From positions 806,001 to 870,000 of the forward strand of contig NZ_LMIO01000004.1 in assembly GCF_001428745.1 (NCBI RefSeq): 64,000 bases of DNA, written 5' to 3'. Below, one piece after another: positions 41,928-50,936 of the stretch. This DNA is from Leifsonia sp. Root227 (GTDB lineage Bacteria > Actinomycetota > Actinomycetes > Actinomycetales > Microbacteriaceae). Each line of letters opens with the position of its first letter. The first letter of the stretch is position 1. A program made the position numbers and the translations under genes. The notes under the pieces are model-generated. The model did not search any database and was not told where the DNA came from. It saw only the letters and a program-made list of their open reading frames with translations.

Positions 41928-44707
41928 GCATCGCAGCCCCTGCCGAGCGCACGACCGGCGTGACGGGCGCGACGGGCGCAACCAGGAGGCACGCGATCGC
42001 GCACGACGCGTCGCACTACCTCCTGATCCCGTCGTCGGTGGAGTCGCCGGAGACGGTGGGCGACGTGGCCGACCTGATGCGCAGAGTGCGCGCGGCCGGC
42101 ACGTCCCTCACCTTCCGCTCCGGCGGCACCAGCCTCAGCGGGCAGGGTTCGACCGCGGGGGTGCTTGCTGACACACGCAGGCACTTCCGCGCCATCCGCG
42201 TGCTCGACGACGGGATGCGCGTGCGCGTCGGCCCCGGAGCCACGGTCAGGCAGGTCAACGCCTCGCTCGCCAGACACGGACGCAAGCTCGGCCCCGACCC
42301 GGCGAGCGAGGTGGCGTGCACCATCGGCGGCGTCCTCGCCAACAACTCCAGCGGCATGGTGTGCGGGATCACGCAGAACTCGTATCGCACGGTGGAGTCG
42401 CTGGTCGTGGTGCTGCCGAGCGGGACGGTGGTCGACACCGCCCTGCCGGACGCCGACGCCGCCCTGGCGAGCGCCGAGCCTGAGCTGCACTCCGGTCTCA
42501 CCAGGCTGCGCGAACGCGTGCTCGCCGATCCCGCGTCCGTCGCAACCGTCGAGCGGCTGTTCAGCAGGAAGAACACCATGGGCTACGGTGTGAACGCCCT
42601 GCTCGACTTCGAGCGACCTGTCGACATCCTCGCGCACCTGATGATCGGCAGCGAGGGCACCCTCGGCTTCATCTCGTCCGCCACGTTCCGCACCGTTCCC
42701 GTGCTCGGCTCCGTCGCCACGGGGCTCGCCGTCTTCCGCACATTGGCGGACGCTGCGGCAGCCACGAGTGTTCTTGCCGACGCCGGGTTCGCCACCGTTG
42801 AGCTGATGGATGCGACCTCGCTGCGGGTGGCGCGGCAGCTCCCCGACTGCCCGGACGACATCGCGGCGCTCGCGGTCGATCGGCACGCTGCCCTGCTCAT
42901 CGAGCTCCAGGCGGGGGACGCCGCGACGCTGGCCGCCGAACGGCGCCGCACCGCAGCCGTACTGGATGCGCTGCCCGTGGTGGATGCGGTCGTCCTGTCC
43001 CCTGAGCCGGCACGGCGCGCATCCCTGTGGCACCTCCGCAAGGGCCTGTACACCGCGGTCGCAGGAGCGCGGCCGTCCGGGACGACCGCGCTGCTCGAGG
43101 ACGTGGCCGTGCCCGTCGAGAATCTCGGGGCGTTCTGCGACGGCCTGATCGCGCTGTTCGACCGGTTCGGCTATGAGAACTCGGTGATCTTCGGCCACGC
43201 CAAGGACGGCAACGTCCACTTCATGCTCACCGAGCGCTTCGACCAGCCGGAGCTGCTCGCTCGCTATCGCGCGTTCACCGAGGCGATGGTCGACCTGGTG
43301 CTGGAGTTCGGCGGCTCGCTCAAGGCGGAGCACGGCACGGGCCGGGTGATGGCGCCCTTCGTCTCCCGGCAATACGGCGACGAGCTGTACGCGGTGATGT
43401 GGGAGATCAAGCGCCTCTTCGACCCGACGGGGATGCTCAACCCCGGCGTCCTGCTCTCCGACGACCCCGACTCCTATCTGCGCGACCTCAAGATCACCTC
43501 GACCGTCGAGTCGGAGGTCGATCGCTGTGTGGAGTGCGGATACTGCGAGCCGGCCTGCCCGTCGCGCGACCTCACGCTCACTCCTCGGCAGCGGATCGTG
43601 CTGCGCCGGGAGATGGCGGACGCCGAGCGCAGAGGCGACAGCGAGCTGCTGGAGGAACTGCGGTCCGACTACGAGTACCAGGGCGTCGAGACCTGCGCCG
43701 TCGACGGGATGTGCCAGTCGGCGTGCCCCGTCGGCATCAACACCGGCGACCTGGTGCGGCGGCTTCGTGCGGAGACGGCCGCGGGTCCGGCCGCTGCGGT
43801 CTGGGGTGGAGCGTCCCGTCAGTGGGGCGCTGTCACGGCCGCGGCGGGCGCGGCGCTCACCATCGCGAAGGCTCTGCCAGCTCCCGCGGTGAAAGCCGCG
43901 ACGGTGGTCGGCCGCTCCCTGCTGGGCGCCGACCAGGTTCCTCTCTACTCCGCTGAGCTTCCAGGCGGAGGTCGCGCTCGCCGTGCGCGCGCGGCCGCCG
44001 AGCCTGTCGCCGTGTTCTTCCCCGCCTGCGTGGGCACAATGTTCGGAGCGCCTGGTGGTGCTCTGTCGGCGTCAGAGGCGTTCATCGCTCTGTGCGAGCG
44101 CGCGGGCGTCGAGGTGTCGGTGCCGGACGGCATCGGCTCGCTCTGCTGCGGAACCCCGTGGAAGTCGAAGGGGTACACGGCGGGCTACGAACGGATGTCC
44201 GACCGGGTGCGCGAGGTACTGACCGAGGCGACGGACGGCGGGCGCCTGCCCGTGGTGTGCGACGCGAGCAGCTGTACGGAGGGCCTCGCCCTGATGGCGG
44301 AATCGGCCGGCTTCCGCGTCGTCGACAGCATCGCCTTCGCCGGCGAACACCTGCTGCCGGCCCTGACGGTCACCGAGCCGATCGGCTCGATGGTCCTGCA
44401 CCCCACCTGCTCGTCAGCGCAACTGGGTATCGACCCGGTCCTGACGTCGCTCGCCTCCTCTATCGCGGCCGAGGTCGTGACACCGGTCGCCTGGGGATGC
44501 TGCGCCTTCGCGGGCGACAGGGGGTTGCTGCATCCCGAGCTGACGGCCAGCGCCACCGCCGCCGAAGCAGCAGAGGTTGCCTCCGGCAGCTTCGACGCAT
44601 ACGCGTCCACCAATCGCACCTGCGAGCTCGGGATGACCAGGGCGGTCGGGGAGGACTACGAGCACATCCTGGTGCACCTGGAGCGCGCGACCAGGCAGCA
44701 GGACTGA
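41924..44707 (+). CDS. FAD/Fe-S D-lactate dehydrogenase (Dld-II-like)
   Basis: The 927-residue protein joins three parts. The first is an FAD-binding domain (SLTFRSGGTSLSGQ, TIGGVLANNSSGM). The second is a FAD-oxidase C-terminal domain with SVIFGHAKDGNVHFML and LKAEHGTGRVMAPF. The third is an Fe-S part with CVECGYCEPACP (about 535) and CAVDGMCQSACPVG (about 590), then two CCG repeats (FFPACVGTM...SLCCGTPWKSKG; HPTCSSAQ...GCCAFAGDRG). This is the layout of respiratory Dld-II-type D-lactate dehydrogenases. It would oxidise the D-lactate released by MurQ. Glycolate or 2-hydroxyglutarate oxidation are alternatives. The GTG start is coupled to the PIG-L stop. Confidence 0.85.
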   Translation: MSIAAPAERTTGVTGATGATRRHAIAHDASHYLLIPSSVESPETVGDVADLMRRVRAAGTSLTFRSGGTSLSGQGSTAGVLADTRRHFRAIRVLDDGMRVRVGPGATVRQVNASLARHGRKLGPDPASEVACTIGGVLANNSSGMVCGITQNSYRTVESLVVVLPSGTVVDTALPDADAALASAEPELHSGLTRLRERVLADPASVATVERLFSRKNTMGYGVNALLDFERPVDILAHLMIGSEGTLGFISSATFRTVPVLGSVATGLAVFRTLADAAAATSVLADAGFATVELMDATSLRVARQLPDCPDDIAALAVDRHAALLIELQAGDAATLAAERRRTAAVLDALPVVDAVVLSPEPARRASLWHLRKGLYTAVAGARPSGTTALLEDVAVPVENLGAFCDGLIALFDRFGYENSVIFGHAKDGNVHFMLTERFDQPELLARYRAFTEAMVDLVLEFGGSLKAEHGTGRVMAPFVSRQYGDELYAVMWEIKRLFDPTGMLNPGVLLSDDPDSYLRDLKITSTVESEVDRCVECGYCEPACPSRDLTLTPRQRIVLRREMADAERRGDSELLEELRSDYEYQGVETCAVDGMCQSACPVGINTGDLVRRLRAETAAGPAAAVWGGASRQWGAVTAAAGAALTIAKALPAPAVKAATVVGRSLLGADQVPLYSAELPGGGRARRARAAAEPVAVFFPACVGTMFGAPGGALSASEAFIALCERAGVEVSVPDGIGSLCCGTPWKSKGYTAGYERMSDRVREVLTEATDGGRLPVVCDASSCTEGLALMAESAGFRVVDSIAFAGEHLLPALTVTEPIGSMVLHPTCSSAQLGIDPVLTSLASSIAAEVVTPVAWGCCAFAGDRGLLHPELTASATAAEAAEVASGSFDAYASTNRTCELGMTRAVGEDYEHILVHLERATRQQD

Positions 44708-44710
44708 ACA

Positions 44711-44754
44711 GTTTCCGCCCCGTGCGTACGGCGCGATCGCACGGGGCGGGAAAC
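44711..44754 (+). terminator. Long hairpin between dehydrogenase and nagZ-like genes
   Basis: GTTTCCGCCCCGTGCG faces CGCACGGGGCGGGAAAC with an 11-base loop and one bulged base, followed by a pyrimidine-rich run. It may terminate most transcripts or stabilise the operon mRNA, since the next gene begins only 41 bases on and no clear promoter is seen. Confidence 0.7.
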
Positions 44755-44794
44755 CCTTCCCTCTTCATTCCTCGACGCAGAACGGAACATCGAC

Positions 44795-46318
44795 ATGCAG
44801 GAGCCAGCAACGCAGCATCCGGACATCGGCGACGACAGCGCGCTGCGGCGTCTCGCCAACAGTGTGATCTGGCCGGGATTCCGCGGGAGGACACTGCCGG
44901 CCTGGGCGGAGGACGCCCTGCGGGACGGCCTCGCAGGGCTGGTCTACTTCGAGCAGAACATCGGAGGTTCGGAGGAGACCAGGGCGCTCTCCGCGCGCAT
45001 CCACCAGCTCAACCCTGCCGGGCTGATCGGCGTGGACGAGGAGGGCGGCATCGTCACGCGCCTCGAATCCCGCGACGGCTCGTCGACGCCGGGGAACGCG
45101 GTCCTCGGCAGGGTCGACGACATCGCGCTGACCGAGCGGGTCTCAGCCTGGACAGGCGACCTGGTCGCCGCGGCGGGCATCGACGTGGATCTCGCCCCGA
45201 CGGTCGATGTCAACGTGGACCCGCGCAACCCCGTCATCGGCGTCCGGTCGTTCGGCGCCGACCCCGACCTCGTCTCCCGGCACACCATCGCAGCGGTGCG
45301 GGGACTCCAGTCGGCGGGCGTCGCGGCCTGCGTCAAGCACTACCCCGGCCATGGCGACACCTCCACCGACTCACACCTGGCGCTCGCCGTGAGCAACGCG
45401 TCGGATGCGCAGTTCCACGACGTGCACCTCCGCCCGTTCGCCGAGGCAGTGGCGGCGGGCACGAAAGCCGTGATGACGGCGCACCTGCGGGTGCCGCAGC
45501 TGGGCGACGAACCTGCGACGCTCAACCCGCGCGCTCTCGGACTGCTCCGCTCCCTCGGCTTCGACGGCGTGATCGTCTCGGACGCCCTCGACATGGCGGC
45601 GATCAGGCACACGGTCGGGATGGGCGGGGGAGCGGTGCTCGCGCTGCTGGCGGGCGTGGATCTGCTCTGCGTCGGCAACCCGGCATCGAACCCCGCGCAT
45701 CCGGACGGGCCGACGGACGAGATGGAGTACCGCGAGGTCAGGGATGCGCTGGTCGCCGCACTGCGCTCCGGCGAGCTCCCGGTTGCCAGGGTCGAGGACG
45801 CCGCGCGCAGGATCGCGGAGCTGGCCGCCTGGGTGCGGATGCAGCAGCACCGGGACGCCCTGCCCGCCGTTCCGCAGCTCGACGCGATCGTGTCCGCGGC
45901 GCTCGACGTCGCAGGCGCGCCCCGGCTCGGGCCTGGCCGGCTGACGGTGGTGGATGCGCGCACCAAGCGCAACATCGCCGTCGGCGCGCAGGCCGACCAC
46001 TTCACCAGAGCGCTGAGCGCGCACCGCGAGGTCGAGCGGGTCTGGCTGACCGACGCCGGCTCCGCCGCGGACGCTGCGCGCCGCGCCGCCGAAGTCCTCG
46101 GCGCGGCGACGGCGCCCGTCCTCATCGTCAATCAGGTGCAGAGCAACGCGCTCGAAGCCGCGGTGCTGGACGCCGTGATCGCGCGGCGCCCCGATACGGT
46201 GGTGATCGTGGCGGGCTGGCCACCGCCGGAGGCAGCCGCCCCTGGCCTGAATGCGGTGTACGCGTATGGCTCAGCGCGCATCAACGCGGCCGCGGTCGCC
46301 CGCGTCCTCTGCCCCTGA
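44795..46318 (+). CDS. nagZ: Beta-N-acetylglucosaminidase, GH3 family (NagZ-like)
   Basis: The 507-residue protein has the NagZ signature KHYPGHGDTSTDSH at 181-194; the Asp-His pair is the unusual acid/base of bacterial NagZ. The nucleophile is Asp263 in VIVSDALDM. A second domain of about 150 residues follows, as in Gram-positive two-domain NagZ. It releases terminal GlcNAc from muropeptide or glycan fragments. No signal peptide is seen, so it acts in the cytosol on imported material. It is convergent with ramB, only four bases apart. The ATG at 44795 follows GAACGGAACA. Confidence 0.9.
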   Translation: MQEPATQHPDIGDDSALRRLANSVIWPGFRGRTLPAWAEDALRDGLAGLVYFEQNIGGSEETRALSARIHQLNPAGLIGVDEEGGIVTRLESRDGSSTPGNAVLGRVDDIALTERVSAWTGDLVAAAGIDVDLAPTVDVNVDPRNPVIGVRSFGADPDLVSRHTIAAVRGLQSAGVAACVKHYPGHGDTSTDSHLALAVSNASDAQFHDVHLRPFAEAVAAGTKAVMTAHLRVPQLGDEPATLNPRALGLLRSLGFDGVIVSDALDMAAIRHTVGMGGGAVLALLAGVDLLCVGNPASNPAHPDGPTDEMEYREVRDALVAALRSGELPVARVEDAARRIAELAAWVRMQQHRDALPAVPQLDAIVSAALDVAGAPRLGPGRLTVVDARTKRNIAVGAQADHFTRALSAHREVERVWLTDAGSAADAARRAAEVLGAATAPVLIVNQVQSNALEAAVLDAVIARRPDTVVIVAGWPPPEAAAPGLNAVYAYGSARINAAAVARVLCP

Positions 46319-46322
46319 GAAC

Positions 46323-47795
46323 TCACCGCGGCTGGTGCCGCTCCAGGAAGTCGTACACCTCGCTCGCATCCACCCCGGGGAACGTCCCGGTCGGCAGCGC
46401 CGCCAGCAGGGAGGTCGGCGTGCGCGCCGCCGGCCAGGACTGCCCCTCCCACTTCTCCGACAGTGCGGACGGAGGGCGGCGGCAGCAGGTCTCCTCCGGG
46501 CAGCGCGACACCGCACGGTGGCTCGTGTCGCGGCCGCGGAACCACTTCACGTGCTCGAAGGGGACGCCGACGCTCACCGAGTAGTCGCCCTCCTTCGCCT
46601 TCTCGATCCGGGAGGTGCACCAGAATGTTCCGCGCGGCGTGTCGGTGTACTGGTAGTACGGGCTGAACCGGTCCGGCACGTCGAACACCGTGCGCGCCGT
46701 CCAACTGCGGCAGACCGGGGTGCCCTCGATCGCTCCGAGCGCGTCGGAAGGGAAGGACACCGAGTCGTTCTCGTACGCCTTGATGATCGTGCCGGACTCG
46801 TGCACCTTCATGAAGTGGACGGGGATGCCGAGGCGGGCGGTCGCGAGGTTGGTGAAGCGGTGGCTGGCGGTCTCGTATGAGACAGCGAACGCGTCCCGTA
46901 GGTCCTCCATCGAGATGCGCCGGAAGTTCTTGGCCTCGGTGAGGAAGGCGACCGCATCCCGCTCGGGCAGCAGGAGCGCCGCCGTGAGGTAGTTGGTCTC
47001 GATGCGCTGCCGGAGAAATTCTGCGTAGTTTCCGGGCTCGTCGTGCTCCAGGAGCTGGGAGGCGAAGGCCTGCAGGATGGGCGAGCGGGAGTCCCGGGAG
47101 GCCGACTGCTCGGTGGGCAGGTAGATGCGGCCGTTGCGCTTGTCGGTGACGGAGCGCGTGGAGTGCGGCAGGTCGCCGACGTAGTGCAGGGAGAAGCCGA
47201 GGTGGTCGGCCATCTCCGTGACCGTCTGGTGCGAGACCGGTCCTCCCGAGTGGCCGACGACGGAGAGCATGTCGGCGGCGATGGTCTCCAGGTCGGCGAA
47301 GTAGTTGTCTCTCGCCCGCATGGATGCGCGCAGCTCCGCGTTCGCACGGCGCGCCTCCTCCGGGGTCGCCGCTCGCTCGCGGTGCAACCGCTCGACCTCC
47401 TGGTGGAGGGCGAGGACCGCTTGCAGCGTGGCATCCGGGACCGTCTTGCCCACGCGCATCGGCTGGATTCCGAGCGCGGAGAACACCGAACCGCGTTGTG
47501 CGCGCTCGACCGCGATCTCCAGGGCGGAGCGCTCGTCGGGCGGCTCAGGGTCGAGGAGATCGTCGACGCTCACCTCCAGCGCTGAGGCGATGGCTCGCAG
47601 CAGCGCCAGCCGGGGTTCCCTGTTGCCGTTCTCGATGGTCGACACCTGCGACGGGGCGCGGTCGATGGCCGCGGCGAGCGCTTCGAGCGTCATCCCCTGC
47701 CGGATGCGGAACGCCCGCACCCGGCGACCGAGCGTGAGCGCATCCGCGCCCGCCTGGTCGGTGTTCACATCGTCGGCGATGGTCATGCAGGCCAT
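46323..47795 (-). CDS. ramB: RamB/ScfR-family regulator of acetate/glyoxylate genes
   Basis: The 490-residue protein has an N-terminal XRE helix-turn-helix (about 20-75: RVRAFRIRQGMTLEALAAAID...QVSTIENGNREP). Downstream come an IrrE-like ImmA domain (ETNYLTAALLLPERDAVAFL and MEDLRDAFAVSYETASHRFTNL) and the C-terminal Cys-rich ScfR part (SRCPEETCCRRPP). In Corynebacterium glutamicum, RamB of this family represses aceA and aceB; here it is divergent from both. The ATG at 47795 is preferred since GGAG lies seven bases upstream; an ATG at 47786 is the alternative. Confidence 0.9.
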   Translation of the reverse strand: MACMTIADDVNTDQAGADALTLGRRVRAFRIRQGMTLEALAAAIDRAPSQVSTIENGNREPRLALLRAIASALEVSVDDLLDPEPPDERSALEIAVERAQRGSVFSALGIQPMRVGKTVPDATLQAVLALHQEVERLHRERAATPEEARRANAELRASMRARDNYFADLETIAADMLSVVGHSGGPVSHQTVTEMADHLGFSLHYVGDLPHSTRSVTDKRNGRIYLPTEQSASRDSRSPILQAFASQLLEHDEPGNYAEFLRQRIETNYLTAALLLPERDAVAFLTEAKNFRRISMEDLRDAFAVSYETASHRFTNLATARLGIPVHFMKVHESGTIIKAYENDSVSFPSDALGAIEGTPVCRSWTARTVFDVPDRFSPYYQYTDTPRGTFWCTSRIEKAKEGDYSVSVGVPFEHVKWFRGRDTSHRAVSRCPEETCCRRPPSALSEKWEGQSWPAARTPTSLLAALPTGTFPGVDASEVYDFLERHQPR

Positions 47796-47811
47796 GCTGA
47801 CACTCCACCGA

Positions 47812-47846
47812 AGTTCTGGCAAACAGAAGAACGGCCGAACTTCTGT
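47812..47846. promoter_or_regulatory. Putative RamB-type sites between ramB and aceA
   Basis: AGTTCTGGCAAAC (from about 47812) resembles the reported C. glutamicum RamB site (AAACTTTGCAAA-like). Next to it ACAGAAG (47823-47829) and CTTCTGT (47840-47846) form an inverted repeat. The assignment rests on position and partial similarity only. Confidence 0.4.
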
Positions 47847-47941
47847 CCATCGATTCTGCTCGCGGGCTGTGCGACGGGCACACACTCGACACAACGCACC
47901 ACCGAACGACGCACCACAGACCACGACCGATGGAGGTCCAG

Positions 47942-49264
47942 ATGAGCATCCACGACAGCACCGGCGCAGCGCGACCGGGCGACACCACCCAGACCGCGGA
48001 CGAGCTCCGGCTGGAATGGGATGGGGACCCGCGCTGGTCCGGCATCCGCCGCGATTACACGGCCGAGGACGTCGTGGCCCTCCGCGGTCCCGTCCGGGAG
48101 GAGCAGACACTCGCTCGCAGAGGCGCCGAACGGCTCTGGGAACTCATCCAGCGCGACGGAACAGGCCAGGATGCGCAGTGGGTCGCCGCCCTCGGCGCAC
48201 TGACCGGCAACCAGGCGGTGCAGCAGGTGCGCGCCGGTCTGGAGGCCATCTACCTGTCCGGCTGGCAGGTCGCGGCGGACGCCAACCTGTCCGGTCAGAC
48301 GTACCCGGACCAGAGCCTCTACCCGGCGAACTCCGTTCCCGCCGTCGTGCGCCGCATCAACAACGCGCTGCTCCGCGCCGGCCAGATCGAGGGGACGGAC
48401 GGCACCGTCTCCGACTGGATGGCGCCGATCGTCGCCGACGCGGAGGCCGGGTTCGGCGGACCGCTCAACGCCTACGAGCTGATGCACGGGATGATCCAGG
48501 CGGGCGCAGCAGGCGTGCATTGGGAGGACCAGCTCGCCAGCGAGAAGAAGTGCGGGCACATGGGAGGCAAGGTGCTCATCCCGACCGGGCAGCACATTCG
48601 GACGCTCAACGCCGCCCGCCTCGCCGCGGATGTCGCCGGGGTGCCGACCATCGTGATCGCCCGCACCGATTCGCTCGCCGCCACGCTGCTGACCAGCGAC
48701 CACGACGAACGCGACCGGACGTTCCTCACCGGAACGCGCACCGCCGAGGGTTTCTACGAGGTGACCAACGGCATCGAACCCGTGATCGCCCGCGGCCTGG
48801 CGTACGCGCCGTACGCCGACCTGCTCTGGGTGGAGTCGGCCGAGCCTGATCTGGAGCTCGCACGCCGGTTCGCCGAGGCCGTGCACGCGGAGTTCCCCGG
48901 CAAGAAGCTGGCGTACAACTGCTCGCCGTCGTTCAACTGGCGCAAGCACCTCGACGACGACACCATCGCCCGGTTCCAGCGCGAGCTCGCATCGTACGGC
49001 TACGCCTTCCAGTTCATCACCCTCGCGGGCTTCCACGCCCTCAACTACTCGATGTTCACGCTCGCCAAGGACTACGCGTCCCGCAACATGAGCGCATACG
49101 TCGACCTGCAGGAGGCCGAATTCGCCTCCGAGCCAGCCGGATACACCGCCACCCGCCACCAGCGGGAGGTCGGCACCGGATACTTCGACCGCATCGCGAC
49201 GGCGCTCAACCCCGACAGCGCCACCCTCGCCCTGGTCGGTTCCACCGAACAGCACCAGTTCTAA
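47942..49264 (+). CDS. aceA: Isocitrate lyase
   Basis: The 440-residue enzyme has the active-site loop KKCGHMGGKVLIPT with the catalytic Cys, the metal-binding APIVADAEAGFGGPLNAYELM, and YNCSPSFNWRKHLDD. It cleaves isocitrate to succinate and glyoxylate. The length is usual for the actinobacterial type. GGAGG lies five bases before the ATG at 47942. It is 10 bases upstream of aceB in the same direction, so both shunt enzymes are co-transcribed and probably under RamB control. Confidence 0.97.
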   Translation: MSIHDSTGAARPGDTTQTADELRLEWDGDPRWSGIRRDYTAEDVVALRGPVREEQTLARRGAERLWELIQRDGTGQDAQWVAALGALTGNQAVQQVRAGLEAIYLSGWQVAADANLSGQTYPDQSLYPANSVPAVVRRINNALLRAGQIEGTDGTVSDWMAPIVADAEAGFGGPLNAYELMHGMIQAGAAGVHWEDQLASEKKCGHMGGKVLIPTGQHIRTLNAARLAADVAGVPTIVIARTDSLAATLLTSDHDERDRTFLTGTRTAEGFYEVTNGIEPVIARGLAYAPYADLLWVESAEPDLELARRFAEAVHAEFPGKKLAYNCSPSFNWRKHLDDDTIARFQRELASYGYAFQFITLAGFHALNYSMFTLAKDYASRNMSAYVDLQEAEFASEPAGYTATRHQREVGTGYFDRIATALNPDSATLALVGSTEQHQF

Positions 49265-49274
49265 GGACAGAATC

Positions 49275-50918
49275 ATGATCGACATCACCGGTCCTGCCGT
49301 TCCAGGCACCGACCACATCCTCACCCAGGAGGCGATCGCCTTCATCGACCACCTGCACCAGGCGTTCGCGGGGCGGCGTCAGGAGCTCCTCGCCGAACGG
49401 CAGCAGCGCAGGGCACTGGTCGGCAACGGCCGCGACCCGAAGTTCCTGAGCACCACGGCCTCGGTCCGCGAGGACCCGACCTGGCGCGTCGCCGGAGCGG
49501 GCCCCGGCCTCACCGACCGCCGCGTCGAGATCACCGGACCCACCGACCCGAAGATGGCGATCAACGCCCTCAACTCCGGGGCACGGGTGTGGCTGGCCGA
49601 CCTGGAGGACGCCACGAGCCCCACCTGGGAGAACATCGTCGGCGGCCAGCGCACCCTGCAACGCGCTGTGCGCGGCGAGCTCTCGTTCACCAGCGCCGAC
49701 GGCAAGGACTACCGGGTCACCACGCCGCAGGAGTTCACGCCCACCGTCGTCATGCGGCCGCGCGGCTGGCATCTCGTGGAGAAGCACCTCAGCTTCACCG
49801 ACCGGTCGGGGCGCACCGCCCCGGCCAGCGCATCCCTCGTCGACTTCGGGCTGTACTTCTGGCACAACGCCGCCGAACTGGTCGCGTCGGGCCGCGGGCC
49901 GTACTTCTACCTGCCCAAGCTGGAGTCGCACCTGGAGGCGCGGCTGTGGAACGACATCTTCGTGTTCGCGCAGCAGCGCATCGGGATGCCCGTCGGCACG
50001 GTCAGGGCCACGGTCCTGATCGAGACCATCCCCGCCGCGTTCGAGATGGAGGAGATCCTGTACGAGCTGCGGGACCACTGCGCTGGCCTCAACGCAGGAC
50101 GCTGGGACTACATCTTCTCAATCATCAAGACGTTCGAGGGCAGAGGGAAGCGGTTCGCGTTCGGCGACCGCAGCGGCATCACGATGACCGTTCCGTTCAT
50201 GCGCGCATACACAGAGCTGCTGGTCGCGACCTGCCACAAGCGCGGAGCGCACGCCATCGGCGGGATGAGCGCCTTCATCCCGAATCGCCGCGACCCTGAG
50301 GCGACGCTGAACGCACTCGCGAAGGTCGCGGAGGACAAGCGCAGGGAGGCCGGCGACGGCTTCGACGGCACCTGGGTCGCGCATCCCGACCTGATCCCGA
50401 CGGCGCTCGCCGAGTTCGACGCCGTTCTCGGCGACCGGCCGAACCAGGTCGGCAGACTCCGCGGCGACGTCGAGGTGACGGAGCGCGACCTGCTCGACAT
50501 CACCTCCGCGGCTGGCGAGGTCACGGACGCCGGCGTGCGCTCGAACGTCTCCGTCGCGCTCCGCTACATCGAGGCCTGGCTGCGCGGCACGGGAGCGGTC
50601 GCCATCGACGGGCTGATGGAGGACGCGGCGACCGCCGAGATCTCCCGCTCCCTGCTGCGCCAGTGGATCGACAACCGCGTGGTCACCTCGGAGGGCGCGG
50701 AGGTCACGCGCGAACGCGTCGCCGTGCTCATCGACGAGGAGACGCGCCGGCGCTCGGCCGGCGCCGGAGGAGACACCGACCGCTTCGCGGACGCGGCGGA
50801 ACTCCTCCACGAGGTCTGCCTCGCGGAGGAGTTCCCGACGTTCCTGACGATCCCGGCGTACGCCAGGTTCCTGGTCGAGGCGGGCGACACGGTGGATGCG
50901 CTGGAGCTGGCGGGCTAG
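49275..50918 (+). CDS. aceB: Malate synthase A
   Basis: The 547-residue enzyme matches malate synthase A. It has VWLADLEDATSPTWENIVGGQ, VVMRPRGWHLVEKH, GPYFYLPKLESHLEARLWND, IETIPAAFEMEEILYELR and FGDRSGITMTVPFMRAYTELLV, including the catalytic Arg and Glu/Asp metal ligands, plus the C-terminal Asp base in GLMEDAATAEISRSLLRQW. It joins glyoxylate and acetyl-CoA. The short gap from aceA (AAGGACAG ribosome site) shows a two-gene operon. Confidence 0.97.
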   Translation: MIDITGPAVPGTDHILTQEAIAFIDHLHQAFAGRRQELLAERQQRRALVGNGRDPKFLSTTASVREDPTWRVAGAGPGLTDRRVEITGPTDPKMAINALNSGARVWLADLEDATSPTWENIVGGQRTLQRAVRGELSFTSADGKDYRVTTPQEFTPTVVMRPRGWHLVEKHLSFTDRSGRTAPASASLVDFGLYFWHNAAELVASGRGPYFYLPKLESHLEARLWNDIFVFAQQRIGMPVGTVRATVLIETIPAAFEMEEILYELRDHCAGLNAGRWDYIFSIIKTFEGRGKRFAFGDRSGITMTVPFMRAYTELLVATCHKRGAHAIGGMSAFIPNRRDPEATLNALAKVAEDKRREAGDGFDGTWVAHPDLIPTALAEFDAVLGDRPNQVGRLRGDVEVTERDLLDITSAAGEVTDAGVRSNVSVALRYIEAWLRGTGAVAIDGLMEDAATAEISRSLLRQWIDNRVVTSEGAEVTRERVAVLIDEETRRRSAGAGGDTDRFADAAELLHEVCLAEEFPTFLTIPAYARFLVEAGDTVDALELAG

Positions 50919-50936
50919 CTCGTCCGCGCTGGGGCG

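Noticed and set aside
41924..44707. Glycolate oxidase (GlcD/GlcF fusion) as the name of the FAD/Fe-S protein
   Set aside because: The domain order would fit, but the operon context with MurQ, which produces D-lactate, favours D-lactate dehydrogenase. Kept as an alternative in the entry.
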